Assembly: GCF_039543525.1 (NCBI RefSeq) | Contig: NZ_BAABJX010000021.1 | Location: 50,223 to 114,222 of the forward strand | DNA: 64,000 nt | Direction: 5' to 3' | DNA from: Algivirga pacifica | GTDB lineage: Bacteria > Bacteroidota > Bacteroidia > Cytophagales > Flammeovirgaceae | In this document: one piece after another, positions 38,457-48,154 of the stretch | How positions within the stretch are numbered: position 1 is the first letter of the stretch | Layout of the letters: the number at the start of each line of letters is the position of its first letter | Notes under the pieces: model-generated | The model's database searches: none | What the model saw: only the letters and a program-made list of their open reading frames with translations | What the model was told of the DNA's origin: nothing | Made by a program: the position numbers and the translations under genes

Positions 38457-40688
38457 CTAGATTTTTTCGAAGAAGCTTCTTGACAATACTTCTAGCTGCT
38501 GCTCTCTCGATAGACGAACAAAGTTCACGGCATATCCGGAAACACGGATCGTCAATTGAGGATACTGCTCTGGGTGCTCCATCGCATCCTCCAGCAACTC
38601 TCTGTTCAGAACGTTCACGTTCAAGTGATGCGCTCCTCTGTTGAAGTATCCATCTAGGATCGCTGTCAGGTTATTTACCCTAACGTTGGCATCAGGTCCT
38701 AGTGTCTTAGGAATGAAACTCATCGTATTAGAGATCCCATCCAGGGCATCATTGTAATCGATCTTCGCTACAGAGTTCAAAGAAGCAATCGCTCCATGTG
38801 TATCTCTACCGTGCATTGGGTTGGCACCCGGTGCAAAAGCAACTCCTCTCGCTCTACCGTCAGGAGTAGCTCCGGTTTTCTTACCGTATACTACGTTAGA
38901 AGTAATGGTAAGGATAGACATGGTAGGCTCTGCGCCCTTATATGTCTCGAAAGATTTCAACTCATTATTAAAGTGTGCCGTGATATCCTTGGCGATCATA
39001 TCCACACGGTCGTCATCGTTACCGTAGCAAGGGAACTCACCATCGATTTTATAATCTACTGCCAAGCCATTTTCATCCCTTACTGGCGTTACTTTTGCAT
39101 GTTTGATTGCTGACAAAGAGTCCGCTACAATAGACAAACCTGCGATACCGTACGCTACGTTCACTTTAGGATCTGTATCTACGAAGGCCATTTGCGCTCT
39201 TTCGTAGTAGTATTTGTCGTGCATGTAGTGAATGATGTTCATTGCATCAACATATACCCTAGCCATCTCCTTCATCGCCAGGTTGAAGTTATTCATCACC
39301 TCCTCATAGTTCAGAGACTCTCCTGTCAACGCAGGAATTCCTTCAATTACCTGTACCCCTGTGTTCTCGCAACGTCCGCCATTGATCGCCAACAATAATG
39401 TTTTTGCCAGGTTACAACGTGCGCCGAAGAACTGAATCTGCTTACCGATTTCCTGGTAAGACACACAACATGCGATACCGTAGTCATCCGCACAACGCGT
39501 CTCACGCATTAGGTCATCGTTCTCATATTGGATAGAAGAAGTATCCACAGATACCTTCGCACAGAATTTCTTGAATCCTTCCGGCAACTTGTCAGACCAT
39601 AGCACCGTCATGTTTGGCTCTGGTGATGGGCCTAAGTTGTAAAGTGTTTGCAAGAAACGGAAAGAAGTCTTGGTCACTTTTGGCGTCCCGTTCATATCCA
39701 AACCACCAATCGCTTCCGTTACCCAAGTAGGGTCCCCTGCGAAGATCTCGTTATAAGCATCCATACGAAGGTGACGAACCATACGTAGTTTCAAGACGAA
39801 CTGGTCGATCATCTCTTGTGCCTGCTCTTCAGTGATCACTCCTTCCTGAAGATCTTTTTCGATAAAGATATCCAAGAAAGTAGATGCATTACCCAAAGAC
39901 ATGGCCGCTCCATCCTGCTCTTTTACAGCTGCCAGGTAAGCCATGTACAGCCATTGTACAGCTTCTTGTGCGTTCGTCGCTGGGCGGTTCAACTCAAGAC
40001 CATAGATCTTACCTAGTTCGATAATCTCTTTTAGCGCCTTGATTTGCTCACTCACCTCTTCTCTTAGACGAATGCTATAATCATTCATTGGGCCGTCAAC
40101 TTTCTCAAGGTCATTTAGTTTTTCCTCGATCAAACGGTCTGCACCATAAAGTGCCAAACGACGGTAATCACCAATGATTCTTCCCCTTGCGTAGTTGTCT
40201 GGCAAACCAGTCAAGAAACCAAGGGATCTATATTTTCTAACTTCTGAAGTGTAAGCATCAAACACTCCATCGTTATGTGATTTTACATATTTAGCGAAAA
40301 GCTCTTTTACTTTAGGATCTAGCTGTACACCGTGCTCGGCACAAGCTTTCTCCACTACACGAGCACCTCCGTAAGGCTTGATGGCTCTTCTAAGTAATTC
40401 ATCCGTTTGCAATCCTACGATTACCTCGTGATCTTTAGAAATGTACCCTGCAGCATGAGAAGCAATTCGTGAAATGGTAGAAGGGTCTATCGAACGTACA
40501 CCTCCATTACTCATCTCTTCTTTCACTGCCTCCATACAAAGGTCATAAAGCACTTGGGTTTTCTCAGAAATTCCACTCAAGAATGACTCATCCCCATAAT
40601 AAGGTGTAATGTTATTCACTACAAAATTCCTTACATCAATGGCTTTATTCCATCTTCCTTCTACAAATGGTTTGACTTCTGCGATCAT
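38457..40688 (-). CDS. pflB: Formate C-acetyltransferase (pyruvate formate-lyase)
   Basis: This 743-residue glycyl-radical enzyme cleaves pyruvate with CoA to acetyl-CoA and formate. The catalytic cysteine pair is C407-C408 in YGIACCVSYQ. The radical glycine is G718 in RVSGYAVNFVRLSREQQ. The N-terminus (FVEGRWNKAIDVRNFVVNNITPY) and the length match true PFL rather than a dehydratase. It is encoded with pflA downstream and an OFA transporter divergent upstream. This implies mixed-acid or microaerobic metabolism. The 559-bp upstream region may hold an oxygen-responsive promoter, but I see no certain site. Confidence 0.96.
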   Translation of the reverse strand: MIAEVKPFVEGRWNKAIDVRNFVVNNITPYYGDESFLSGISEKTQVLYDLCMEAVKEEMSNGGVRSIDPSTISRIASHAAGYISKDHEVIVGLQTDELLRRAIKPYGGARVVEKACAEHGVQLDPKVKELFAKYVKSHNDGVFDAYTSEVRKYRSLGFLTGLPDNYARGRIIGDYRRLALYGADRLIEEKLNDLEKVDGPMNDYSIRLREEVSEQIKALKEIIELGKIYGLELNRPATNAQEAVQWLYMAYLAAVKEQDGAAMSLGNASTFLDIFIEKDLQEGVITEEQAQEMIDQFVLKLRMVRHLRMDAYNEIFAGDPTWVTEAIGGLDMNGTPKVTKTSFRFLQTLYNLGPSPEPNMTVLWSDKLPEGFKKFCAKVSVDTSSIQYENDDLMRETRCADDYGIACCVSYQEIGKQIQFFGARCNLAKTLLLAINGGRCENTGVQVIEGIPALTGESLNYEEVMNNFNLAMKEMARVYVDAMNIIHYMHDKYYYERAQMAFVDTDPKVNVAYGIAGLSIVADSLSAIKHAKVTPVRDENGLAVDYKIDGEFPCYGNDDDRVDMIAKDITAHFNNELKSFETYKGAEPTMSILTITSNVVYGKKTGATPDGRARGVAFAPGANPMHGRDTHGAIASLNSVAKIDYNDALDGISNTMSFIPKTLGPDANVRVNNLTAILDGYFNRGAHHLNVNVLNRELLEDAMEHPEQYPQLTIRVSGYAVNFVRLSREQQLEVLSRSFFEKI

Positions 40689-41247
40689 TTTCGTTTTCGT
40701 TTAAAAATTAAAATGGTTGATTGTTTGCTGTTTTTGTAATTCAAAAGTCCGCAATTAATAACACCGCACAAGTGATAATACCCCTTGGAAAATGGTGATT
40801 GTGATCATCTGATAACGATCATATTATACATTGACAACCGTCACCAACCCCCTATTCCTAAAGTGTTTGATTTACGATAATTACTTATGCTTATCGGTTA
40901 TCGGTTATCGCTTATTGTTTAATTAGCTTTGAATAAATAACTGTCATACTGTGAACTAGCTTTGTTGAACCGTTGAATCGTTGAATTCCACCTTTGGTGA
41001 GTTGATTCGAGTTAAATCGTTTATTGAATTCAGTCAACAGTTCAACTCGAATCAACGAGCAAAGCTCAATTCAACGATTCAACGGTTCAACAAAGCTGTT
41101 GGGTAGTATGACGATTATTTTTCAATCTTAGTTAACCGATAAGCGATAAGCCATAAACCAAACATTCTCTACCGTAGCGAACATGCAAATTGCCTGCTCC
41201 TGCTTTTAGATACCTTAAAAAGACTTTACTAAAACCATTCTATTCTT
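40689..41247. promoter_or_regulatory. Divergent pflB/OFA promoter region
   Basis: This 559-bp gap holds the divergent promoters. A dyad TGATC...GATCA lies at about 40804-40823 near pflB and could be an operator. Most of the remainder is the nested palindrome at 40881-41160. Confidence 0.4.
40881..41160. repeat. Nested palindrome with heptamer arms
   Basis: The outer arms are heptamer runs: TTATCGG/TTATCGC at 40889-40915 and the inverted CGATAAG units at 41140-41155. Middle arms: GTCATACT...GCTTTGTTGAACCGTTGAATCG against its complement. Inner: the family A CGAGTTGAA arms with TTGAATTGAGC-type modules. The three layers are arranged concentrically. Confidence 0.8.
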
Positions 41248-42576
41248 ATGACTGAAAAAATCAAAAACCGTTGGCTCATCGCAGCCTCTGCCGTGGGCAT
41301 TCATATTTCTATTGGCGCTGTTTATGCTTATAGTGTTTTAAAAAAGCCTTTGCTAGAAGAAATAGGCTGGGAATTTAAGCAAACAGCCTGGGCCTTCAGT
41401 ATTGCGATCTTATTTTTAGGGCTTTCTGCTGCATTTCTAGGACGTTTGGTAGAACGTATAGGCCCAAGAAAAAGTGGAATGCTCTCCGCTTCTTTTTATG
41501 GCGCTGGCCTTCTATTAGCTGGTTTATCCATTCAATTGGAAAGTGTTTATCTTTTTTATCTAGGCTATGGTGTCATAGGAGGTATAGGTTTGGGCGTTGG
41601 TTATATCTGTCCTGTATCTACCTTGGTTAAATGGTTTCCTGACCGTCGAGGACTGGCTACTGGACTGGCTATCATGGGATTCGGGTTTGGTGCGCTGATT
41701 GCCAGTAGCGTCATTCAATACCTGATTGGAACCGTTGGATTGTCCTTTACTTTCTACATTTTAGGAGTTGTATATTTTACAGTTATGATGAGTTCTGCCC
41801 AATACCTGGCCCCTCCACCAGCCGGATGGGTTCCTGAAGGATTTAATGCAGAAGCCAATGGTCAACCCGTTAAAATAATTAAAAAAGACCTTGCACAGCT
41901 GACTTCTATAGAAGCCCTCAAGACAAATCGCTTCTATTACCTGTGGATCATGCTGTTCATTAACATCACTTGTGGTATTGCTGTGATCTCTGTAGCAGCT
42001 CCATTATCCCAGGAAATTGCAGGCCTTACCGCCTTGGCTGCAGCTGGAATGGTAGGTGCTATGGGACTTTTCAATGGATTGGGAAGAATAGGTTGGGCCA
42101 GTTTCTCGGATATCATCGGTCGTCCAATGACATATACCCTTTTCTTTGCCGTACAGATTGTAGCCTTTTTCTTGCTACCACAAACTACTAATGCTTACCT
42201 ATTCCAAGGATTGGTATTCTTAATTTTGACCTTCTACGGTGGAGGGTTTGCCTCTATCCCCGCCTATATTGGAGATGTCTTTGGCACCAAAAATCTATCT
42301 GCCATCCATGGAAATATATTGACCGCATGGGCCGCTGCCGGCTTGGCGGGACCACAGTTAGCCGCTTATGTGCGCCAAACCACTGGAAGCTATGCGCAAA
42401 CACTATACATTTTTGCCGGGCTTTTCGTAGTAGCGCTAGCAGTATCTATCTTAATACAGTTTGATATCAAGAAAGTGAAGAAAAGACAAAAGATGGAAGC
42501 AGACAGAAAAGAACTGGAGCAAATTTTGGAAGATCGATATAGTGAGTTGGGAGAGTTAGAGCACGCTGAAGCGTAA
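41248..42576 (+). CDS. OFA-family major facilitator (oxalate/formate antiporter-like)
   Basis: This 442-residue protein has 12 predicted membrane helices. The OFA signature is near the N-terminus (GIHISIGAVYAYSVLKKPLLEEIGW). YGVIGGIGLGVGYICPVSTLVKWFPDRRGLATGLAIMGFGFGALI is split over helices 4-5, and GRIGWASFSDIIGR is the second-half MFS motif. A charged cytoplasmic tail ends the protein. It is divergent from pflB, so formate or pyruvate export is a reasonable guess, but substrates in this family vary. Confidence 0.85.
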   Translation: MTEKIKNRWLIAASAVGIHISIGAVYAYSVLKKPLLEEIGWEFKQTAWAFSIAILFLGLSAAFLGRLVERIGPRKSGMLSASFYGAGLLLAGLSIQLESVYLFYLGYGVIGGIGLGVGYICPVSTLVKWFPDRRGLATGLAIMGFGFGALIASSVIQYLIGTVGLSFTFYILGVVYFTVMMSSAQYLAPPPAGWVPEGFNAEANGQPVKIIKKDLAQLTSIEALKTNRFYYLWIMLFINITCGIAVISVAAPLSQEIAGLTALAAAGMVGAMGLFNGLGRIGWASFSDIIGRPMTYTLFFAVQIVAFFLLPQTTNAYLFQGLVFLILTFYGGGFASIPAYIGDVFGTKNLSAIHGNILTAWAAAGLAGPQLAAYVRQTTGSYAQTLYIFAGLFVVALAVSILIQFDIKKVKKRQKMEADRKELEQILEDRYSELGELEHAEA

Positions 42577-42579
42577 CCT

Positions 42580-42653
42580 TTTTAATTTTCAATTATTAAT
42601 TTTCAATTTTCAATGTGTATTAAATGAAGATTGAAAATTAATAATTGAAAATT
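42580..42653. repeat. AT-rich palindrome in 7-bp phase
   Basis: TTTTCAA TTATTAA TTTTCAA TTTTCAA at left and its complement at right, around TGTGTATTAAATGAAGA. It lies between the convergent OFA gene and galactanase gene. Likely a terminator-like structure; a relative is at 58306-58378. Confidence 0.75.
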
Positions 42654-42661
42654 TCTCACTC

Positions 42662-44023
42662 TTAATTCTTCAACAACCTGAACTGTTGTTGCTGATTCAC
42701 TGACAATATATAGATACCCTCTTGAAGGGAAGAGATATCCAGCCTGTCCATATTTTCAGCTTTCAAAACACATTTCCCATTCAAATCATGCACCTCCCAT
42801 GAAACACTATTTTTTTCTCCTTTCAGGTAAATATAGTTTGAGGCCGGATTAGGGTATATACTATCATTTTGCAACACCTCCATTAGGTCAGAATATAAAA
42901 CCAAGTCCTTACTGTAGTCAACAGATAAAAACTGTATCCCACCGGTTGATAATAGCGCTCCCTCAAAATCAAAGAAAGTGATGTTTTCCCAATGTGACCC
43001 TGTTCCCCATAACGTTTGACAAGGTGTCGACACCCAGGCGGGTTCCCAATAAATCACCCCCAAGCCTCCTCGTTGATACACTTCTGTTGTCAAATCTATC
43101 ATATACTGTCGCTGTACTTTTGGAGATGGTGCATCATACCCTGGCGCTGATTCATTCATCACATTTCCAGCACTTTCCTCTACGCCTTCCTCGGTCCAGG
43201 GATGTCCTGTTTCCACAATCATAACATCCTTGCTATAGGTCGCTTTAAGGTGATCAATAACCTCCCCTAACTGCTGAATATTATACTCTGAATGCCATTT
43301 GGGATAATAAGATATTCCAATGATATCAAAATTGGTAAGTCCCTTACTCACTGCTTCGGAAAACCACCACTTTACATCTTTAGGGCCTGCGACATGAATC
43401 ACGGTCTTCGGCTGAATGGAGGATTTTGCTCCAGCTTCTTTTGTTGCTTTGATTCCTTCCTTCATCAGAAAAACCATACGGTCAAAGTCAACCGGATACA
43501 ATTCTTCTCCTTCTTTGACCATGATATTCCCATTGGTCTCATTTCCTATTTGCACCAGTTCTGGCATCAGTCCTTCCTGATCCAAGGCCATCAAGGTTTC
43601 ATACGTGTAATCATATACTTTTTGGCCTAGTACTTCTACCGTCTCTACGTTTTCCCAGGCTGCCGGAATATGCTGTTTCTCAGGATCTGCCCAAGTATCA
43701 GAATAATGAAAATCCAACAGTACCTGCATTCCTTTCTCTCTGGCCCTACGAATGCTTTTCTTTACATCTTTCAGGTTGGAGTAATTGGTCCAATCCGGAG
43801 TATGCCATAATCTTATCCTCACCAAATTGGCTCCATGGTCTGCAAAAATTTGATAGGGATCTTTTGCTACTCCATTCTCTTTGTAAACAGCCCCACAATC
43901 CTCCATTTCATTCACATAGGAAAGATCTACTCCTTTATAGAATCCTTCCTGTGCGGCTAAGGGCATGGCAATACATAGTACCAATCCCAACAGGATATGT
44001 TGATAGTATTTTTTCATTTTCAA
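42662..44023 (-). CDS. Secreted GH53 endo-beta-1,4-galactanase with T9SS sorting domain
   Basis: This 453-residue protein has a signal peptide (to about residue 25, ending PLAAQ). The GH53 barrel contains FYKGVDLSYVNEMEDCGA, LVRIRLWHTP, VLLDFHYSDTWADPEKQ, the acid/base E162 in QIGNETNG and the nucleophile E271 in IVETGHPW. The last 75 residues (YPNPASNYIYLKG...WEVHDLNGKCVL...GIYILSV) form a type A type-IX-secretion sorting domain. The enzyme should be exported to the surface or outside. It would cut beta-1,4-galactan of pectin into oligosaccharides for the GH2 enzyme next door. It is the last gene of the leftward galactose block. Confidence 0.93.
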   Translation of the reverse strand: MKMKKYYQHILLGLVLCIAMPLAAQEGFYKGVDLSYVNEMEDCGAVYKENGVAKDPYQIFADHGANLVRIRLWHTPDWTNYSNLKDVKKSIRRAREKGMQVLLDFHYSDTWADPEKQHIPAAWENVETVEVLGQKVYDYTYETLMALDQEGLMPELVQIGNETNGNIMVKEGEELYPVDFDRMVFLMKEGIKATKEAGAKSSIQPKTVIHVAGPKDVKWWFSEAVSKGLTNFDIIGISYYPKWHSEYNIQQLGEVIDHLKATYSKDVMIVETGHPWTEEGVEESAGNVMNESAPGYDAPSPKVQRQYMIDLTTEVYQRGGLGVIYWEPAWVSTPCQTLWGTGSHWENITFFDFEGALLSTGGIQFLSVDYSKDLVLYSDLMEVLQNDSIYPNPASNYIYLKGEKNSVSWEVHDLNGKCVLKAENMDRLDISSLQEGIYILSVNQQQQFRLLKN

Positions 44024-44220
44024 TGATTTTTAATGATTAATTAACAATTGGAGTATTAGAAGGTATCTACAAAAAACCTATTGTATAGTCTTTAGCTGTT
44101 GTATGATATCTGTTTAAAGACGCCATGTAATGGGTTATCGCTTATTGTTTATAAATGATAACCATAGACAGCGACAAGTTTATCTCAAGTTATAGTATAC
44201 CACATATTGAAAATTGATAA

Positions 44221-46644
44221 TTAATCATTGATAATTAAAAGCTCCGCTTTCATCCCTTTTCCCTTCACGGTCAAGAAAACATCTCCTGACTCTCCTTCTT
44301 TGGACTGCAGCGTTACTACCAATTTCCCATTAAAGGTTTTCATCTTTGGTAAGTGAAACATCTCCAGAGAAGTAGGATCACCATTACAGACTGCCTTGAA
44401 GCTACCAGCTCCTTTGACTGAAAACGTTAGAGGAATGTTGGCTGTAGGGCAAGGATTACCCTCTTTATCCACTACGGTCACCGTCACATAGCTCAAATCT
44501 TTTCCATCGGACTTTAGGACTGTTTTATCTGCTTCCAATAATAAACGATGTGGTTTACCCGCTGTTCTAACCTCTTTCTCAGCAACCGGCTTATCATTGT
44601 CATCATAAGCAATCACTTTCAGTACTCCTGGCTCGTACTGCACATCCATCCAGCGCAACCTATAACGATCCAAACGAGTCGACGGATCTTTTTCTCTTGT
44701 ACCCAGACTCTTTCCATTCAGGAATAATTCGGCCTTTTTATAATTGGTATAGACAAATACAGGCGTAACTTCTCCTTCCCTGCCTTCCCAGTTCCAGTGA
44801 GGTAAGATATGCAAGGTCTCCTTTTCAGTATTCCAACGGCTTCTATACAGATAATAACGGTCCTTAGGAATCCCGGCCAAGTCACAGATCCCAAAATAAG
44901 AGCTTCTGGAAGGCCACTCTTCATTATAAGGAGAAGGTTCTCCCAGGTAATCAAACCCTGTCCAAACAAACTCTCCCAATACCCAAGGTTGATCATCTTG
45001 TAAGATAAAATCATCCTCCGGAATATTAGACCAGGAACAAGCTTCCAAGTCATAAGAAGAAGAATGCATATCGGAATACTTCTTGGTTTTATATTCTTTT
45101 ACAGGGAATTTATATATACCTCTGGAGCTTACGGTAGAAGCCGTTTCTGATCCCAGAACAAACCCTTGAGGGAAACGCTCGTAAGCTTCCTCATACAAAT
45201 GGGTCCGATAGTTTAAGCCCGGAATATCCAGAATAGCTCCAAATCCGCTCTCCATGACGGCCTTTACCTGATCCATACCTACTGTAACGGGGCGTGTAGG
45301 ATCTTCCTTATGAAACAAATCCTGTAACCATCTAGCCCTTTTCACTCCTTCCGAGCCCCATTGATCCGGCACCTCATTACCCGCACTCCACATGACAATA
45401 GAAGAGTGGTTTTTAGTCGCCCTTACCAAATGCTCTACATCTATTTTCGCCCATTCATCAAAAAAGCGATTATAGCCATTTTCTACTTTTGGCTTCTTCC
45501 ACTCATCAAAGCTTTCTGCGATCACCATCAAGCCCAGCTCATCACAAAGTTCCAGTTGCTCGATTGACGGCATATTGTGGGCGGTACGTATGGCGTCCGC
45601 TCCCATCTCTTTCATGATTAATAGTTGCCTCTTTAAGGCTGCACGGTTGACCGCAATACCAATAGGACCTAAATCATGATGAAGGCATACCCCTTTAAAT
45701 TTTCGTCGCTGTCCATTAAGTTCAAATCCCCTTTCAGCGGTGTAGGAAAGACTACGAATTCCTACACGCTCCACCACTTCATCCGTTTTCTCTCCATTGC
45801 GATAAACAGCAGTTACCAATCGATACAAGTTGGGATGTTCTGGACTCCATAAGTTTGGTTGATCTACGGCAATAATCGTTTCAAACTCTCCTTCAAAGGA
45901 CAGTACATTACCACTTTCAGCTACTAATATCCCCTCCTGTGTATACAAAGCTACACTCAAACTGTCTACCGTACCTACCGTCTGTGCCTTCACCACTACT
46001 TTTGCCTTTTCCTCACTGACATAGGGTGTAGTTACAGTTGTACCCCAATGTTCAATGGCATTTTTACTTTTCGTAATCAATTTCACTTTACGGTAGATCC
46101 CAGCCCCAGGGTACCAGCGAGAGGATTTTGGCTCATTATGCAAACGAACCGCCAGTATATTTTCCTGTCCCGGACGAAGGTGTTTCGTAATATCAAAATA
46201 GAAATAACCATACCCATAAGGGTGCTCTCCAATATACTCTCCATTCAGATATACCTTGGCCTCACTCATCGCACCATCAAAATGTAATAGTACCTGCTGC
46301 TGCTCTTTATTGATTTCTTCTGCCTCAAATGACAGTCGATACCACCCCGTACCTATATAAGGCAAAGCGCCCGTTCTGCCTGACTTTTCCGTTGCCTTCT
46401 CCTCTCCATCCTGTACAATGGCTACGGTCTGCAGATCGATGCTTTTATCAAAAGGTCCTTTTATAGCCCAATCGTGAGGGATTGTCACTGACTCCCACTT
46501 TCGATCATTATAAGAGACTTCCATTGCCTCTGGAAAATCTCCTTTCTGGAACTTCCATCCTTCCTCAAGGGGACGTTCTATTCTTTGTCCGTAAGTAAAA
46601 GAACTCATTAACAATAAGGTTATAATAAATAGTCTAGTTGTCAT
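44221..46644 (-). CDS. GH2 beta-galactosidase
   Basis: This 807-residue protein has a signal peptide (ending TYGQ). The GH2 sugar-binding domain contains EGWKFQKGDFPEA and RWYPGAGIYRKVKL. The immunoglobulin-like domain and TIM barrel follow, with acid/base E424 in WSAGNEVPD and nucleophile E500 in VLGSETAS. C-terminal domains resemble the DUF4982 and Ig-like parts of Bacteroidota GH2 enzymes (KAELFLNGKSLG, LLEADKTVLKSDGKDLSYVTVTVVD). It probably acts in the periplasm on galacto-oligosaccharides. It stands between galE and the galactanase gene. Other GH2 activities cannot be excluded by sequence alone. Confidence 0.9.
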   Translation of the reverse strand: MTTRLFIITLLLMSSFTYGQRIERPLEEGWKFQKGDFPEAMEVSYNDRKWESVTIPHDWAIKGPFDKSIDLQTVAIVQDGEEKATEKSGRTGALPYIGTGWYRLSFEAEEINKEQQQVLLHFDGAMSEAKVYLNGEYIGEHPYGYGYFYFDITKHLRPGQENILAVRLHNEPKSSRWYPGAGIYRKVKLITKSKNAIEHWGTTVTTPYVSEEKAKVVVKAQTVGTVDSLSVALYTQEGILVAESGNVLSFEGEFETIIAVDQPNLWSPEHPNLYRLVTAVYRNGEKTDEVVERVGIRSLSYTAERGFELNGQRRKFKGVCLHHDLGPIGIAVNRAALKRQLLIMKEMGADAIRTAHNMPSIEQLELCDELGLMVIAESFDEWKKPKVENGYNRFFDEWAKIDVEHLVRATKNHSSIVMWSAGNEVPDQWGSEGVKRARWLQDLFHKEDPTRPVTVGMDQVKAVMESGFGAILDIPGLNYRTHLYEEAYERFPQGFVLGSETASTVSSRGIYKFPVKEYKTKKYSDMHSSSYDLEACSWSNIPEDDFILQDDQPWVLGEFVWTGFDYLGEPSPYNEEWPSRSSYFGICDLAGIPKDRYYLYRSRWNTEKETLHILPHWNWEGREGEVTPVFVYTNYKKAELFLNGKSLGTREKDPSTRLDRYRLRWMDVQYEPGVLKVIAYDDNDKPVAEKEVRTAGKPHRLLLEADKTVLKSDGKDLSYVTVTVVDKEGNPCPTANIPLTFSVKGAGSFKAVCNGDPTSLEMFHLPKMKTFNGKLVVTLQSKEGESGDVFLTVKGKGMKAELLIIND

Positions 46645-46681
46645 ATCATCGTTGCTAGTTAGTTTATAAAAGATATTTGTT

Positions 46682-46858
46682 CATAGTGTTTAATTGAGCT
46701 TCGCTCGTTCATGATGTTTAGTTGAGGTCATTATTTTTTGAAAGCTTCGCTTTTATAGAGTAACCCTTCGACTATATGTAAGAAACACAGTCATTGAACA
46801 TACAAACAAAAAACTCAACTAAACACTATGAACGAGCGAAGCTCAATTAAACAGTATG
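46682..46858. repeat. Palindrome overlapping the 3' end of galE
   Basis: Arms 46682-46727 and 46813-46858: CATAGTGTTTAATTGAGC... against its complement, including GAGC-TTC-GCTC. The right arm supplies the last codons and stop of the leftward galE (HTV-stop). Confidence 0.8.
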
Positions 46859-47881
46859 AACTTGCTTTCGTACGTGCTGTTCCCATAACCAAGCCGTACG
46901 CACCATTTCTTCCAATCCTTTCTCAGCCTTCCAGCCGAGTACTTCATTCGCTCTTTGGGTATCTGCCCAGATCTGCTCCACATCCCCTGCTCTTCTTTCC
47001 ACAAAAACATAGTTCAAGGCTTGTCCACTTACTTTTTCAAAGGCCTGTATCACCTGCAATACCGAGCTGCCAGTGCCTGTTCCCAGGTTAAAATACTCAT
47101 AGGCATCCTCTCCGTTATGATCCAACATGCGTTCTGCTGCAATGATATGAGCATTTGCCAGATCCACTACATGAATATAGTCCCTTACACAAGTACCGTC
47201 AACGGTATTGTAATCTTTTCCGTATACCTTTAGCTGCTCCCTTAACCCGATAGCAGTTTGGGTGATAAATGGCAGTAAGTTCAAAGGAACCCCTTTAGGT
47301 AACTCTCCAATCAAGGCAGACTCATGCGCCCCCACTGGATTAAAATAGCGAAGAGAAATTGCTTTTAACCCGGGATGTGCCTTCACCGTATCCCTCAAAA
47401 TTTCTTCCCCAATCTGCTTAGTATTGCCATAAGGCGATAAAGCCGGCTTTACGGGTTCTTCTTCCGTCACTGGAAGTTGTTTTGGCTGTCCATATACGGT
47501 ACAGGAAGAAGAGAATACGATATTAGGCACTTTATAGGTTCGCATAGCAGACAACAGATTTAACATGCCCCCTATATTATTTTCATAATACTCCAATGGC
47601 ATTCCTACCGATTCACCTACTGCCTTGGAGGCTGCAAAGTGAATGACTGCTTTTATATCTGTATGACTTTGAAAAACTTCTGCTGTTCTTTCTTTGTCCC
47701 TTAGATCTACATTTTCAAAAGTTGGACGGACTCCCGTAATTCTTTCGATCCCATCCAACACCCCATATTCAGAATTCGAAAGGTTATCCAGTACCACCAC
47801 CTCATAACCTTTTTGCTGTAAGGCAACTACCGTATGGGAACCGATATAGCCAGTTCCTCCTGTTACTAGTATTTTTTTCAT
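46847..47881 (-). CDS. galE: UDP-glucose 4-epimerase
   Basis: This 344-residue SDR enzyme has the NAD motif GGTGYIGSHT, FAASKAVGESV, the catalytic triad in FSSSCTVYG and YGNTKQIGEE (Ser, Tyr-x3-Lys), and RYFNPVGAH and GTCVRDYIHV, typical of GalE. It interconverts UDP-galactose and UDP-glucose and completes the Leloir pathway with the fused galK-galT. Its end is supplied by a repeat palindrome. 273 bp of hairpin repeats separate it from the transporter gene. Confidence 0.95.
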   Translation of the reverse strand: MKKILVTGGTGYIGSHTVVALQQKGYEVVVLDNLSNSEYGVLDGIERITGVRPTFENVDLRDKERTAEVFQSHTDIKAVIHFAASKAVGESVGMPLEYYENNIGGMLNLLSAMRTYKVPNIVFSSSCTVYGQPKQLPVTEEEPVKPALSPYGNTKQIGEEILRDTVKAHPGLKAISLRYFNPVGAHESALIGELPKGVPLNLLPFITQTAIGLREQLKVYGKDYNTVDGTCVRDYIHVVDLANAHIIAAERMLDHNGEDAYEYFNLGTGTGSSVLQVIQAFEKVSGQALNYVFVERRAGDVEQIWADTQRANEVLGWKAEKGLEEMVRTAWLWEQHVRKQVHTV

Positions 47882-47889
47882 GATTGTTT

Positions 47890-48150
47890 GTTTTGGAGAA
47901 TGACTACAAGGGGTGTCCTTGCCTATTAGGGGACGACCACAAGGGGCGCCCTTACAACCCTTGCCTGAGGCAAGGATTTACACCCTATCCAAGTACTGGT
48001 CCTAGCGTCTTCGCTCAAGTTTATAGAACAGGAGCGAGGACGCTCCTATTATGGTTTTGATCTTTGCGAGGACGCAAAGACCAGTTACAGTCTACAGAGG
48101 CAAGGGCCTACTACCCCCTATTCTTCATTATTAATTCTTCATTCTTCATT
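47890..48150. repeat. Family B hairpin block between sglT and galE
   Basis: Contains GGAGCG-AGGA-CGCTCC, CTTTGCG-AGGA-CGCAAAG and a longer pairing between GGTCCTAGCG and ACTGGTCTTTGCG-type arms. It starts with AAGGGGCG/CGCCCTT stems and ends with ATTCTTC heptamers (48121-48150). No gene seen. Confidence 0.7.
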
Positions 48151-48154
48151 AACT

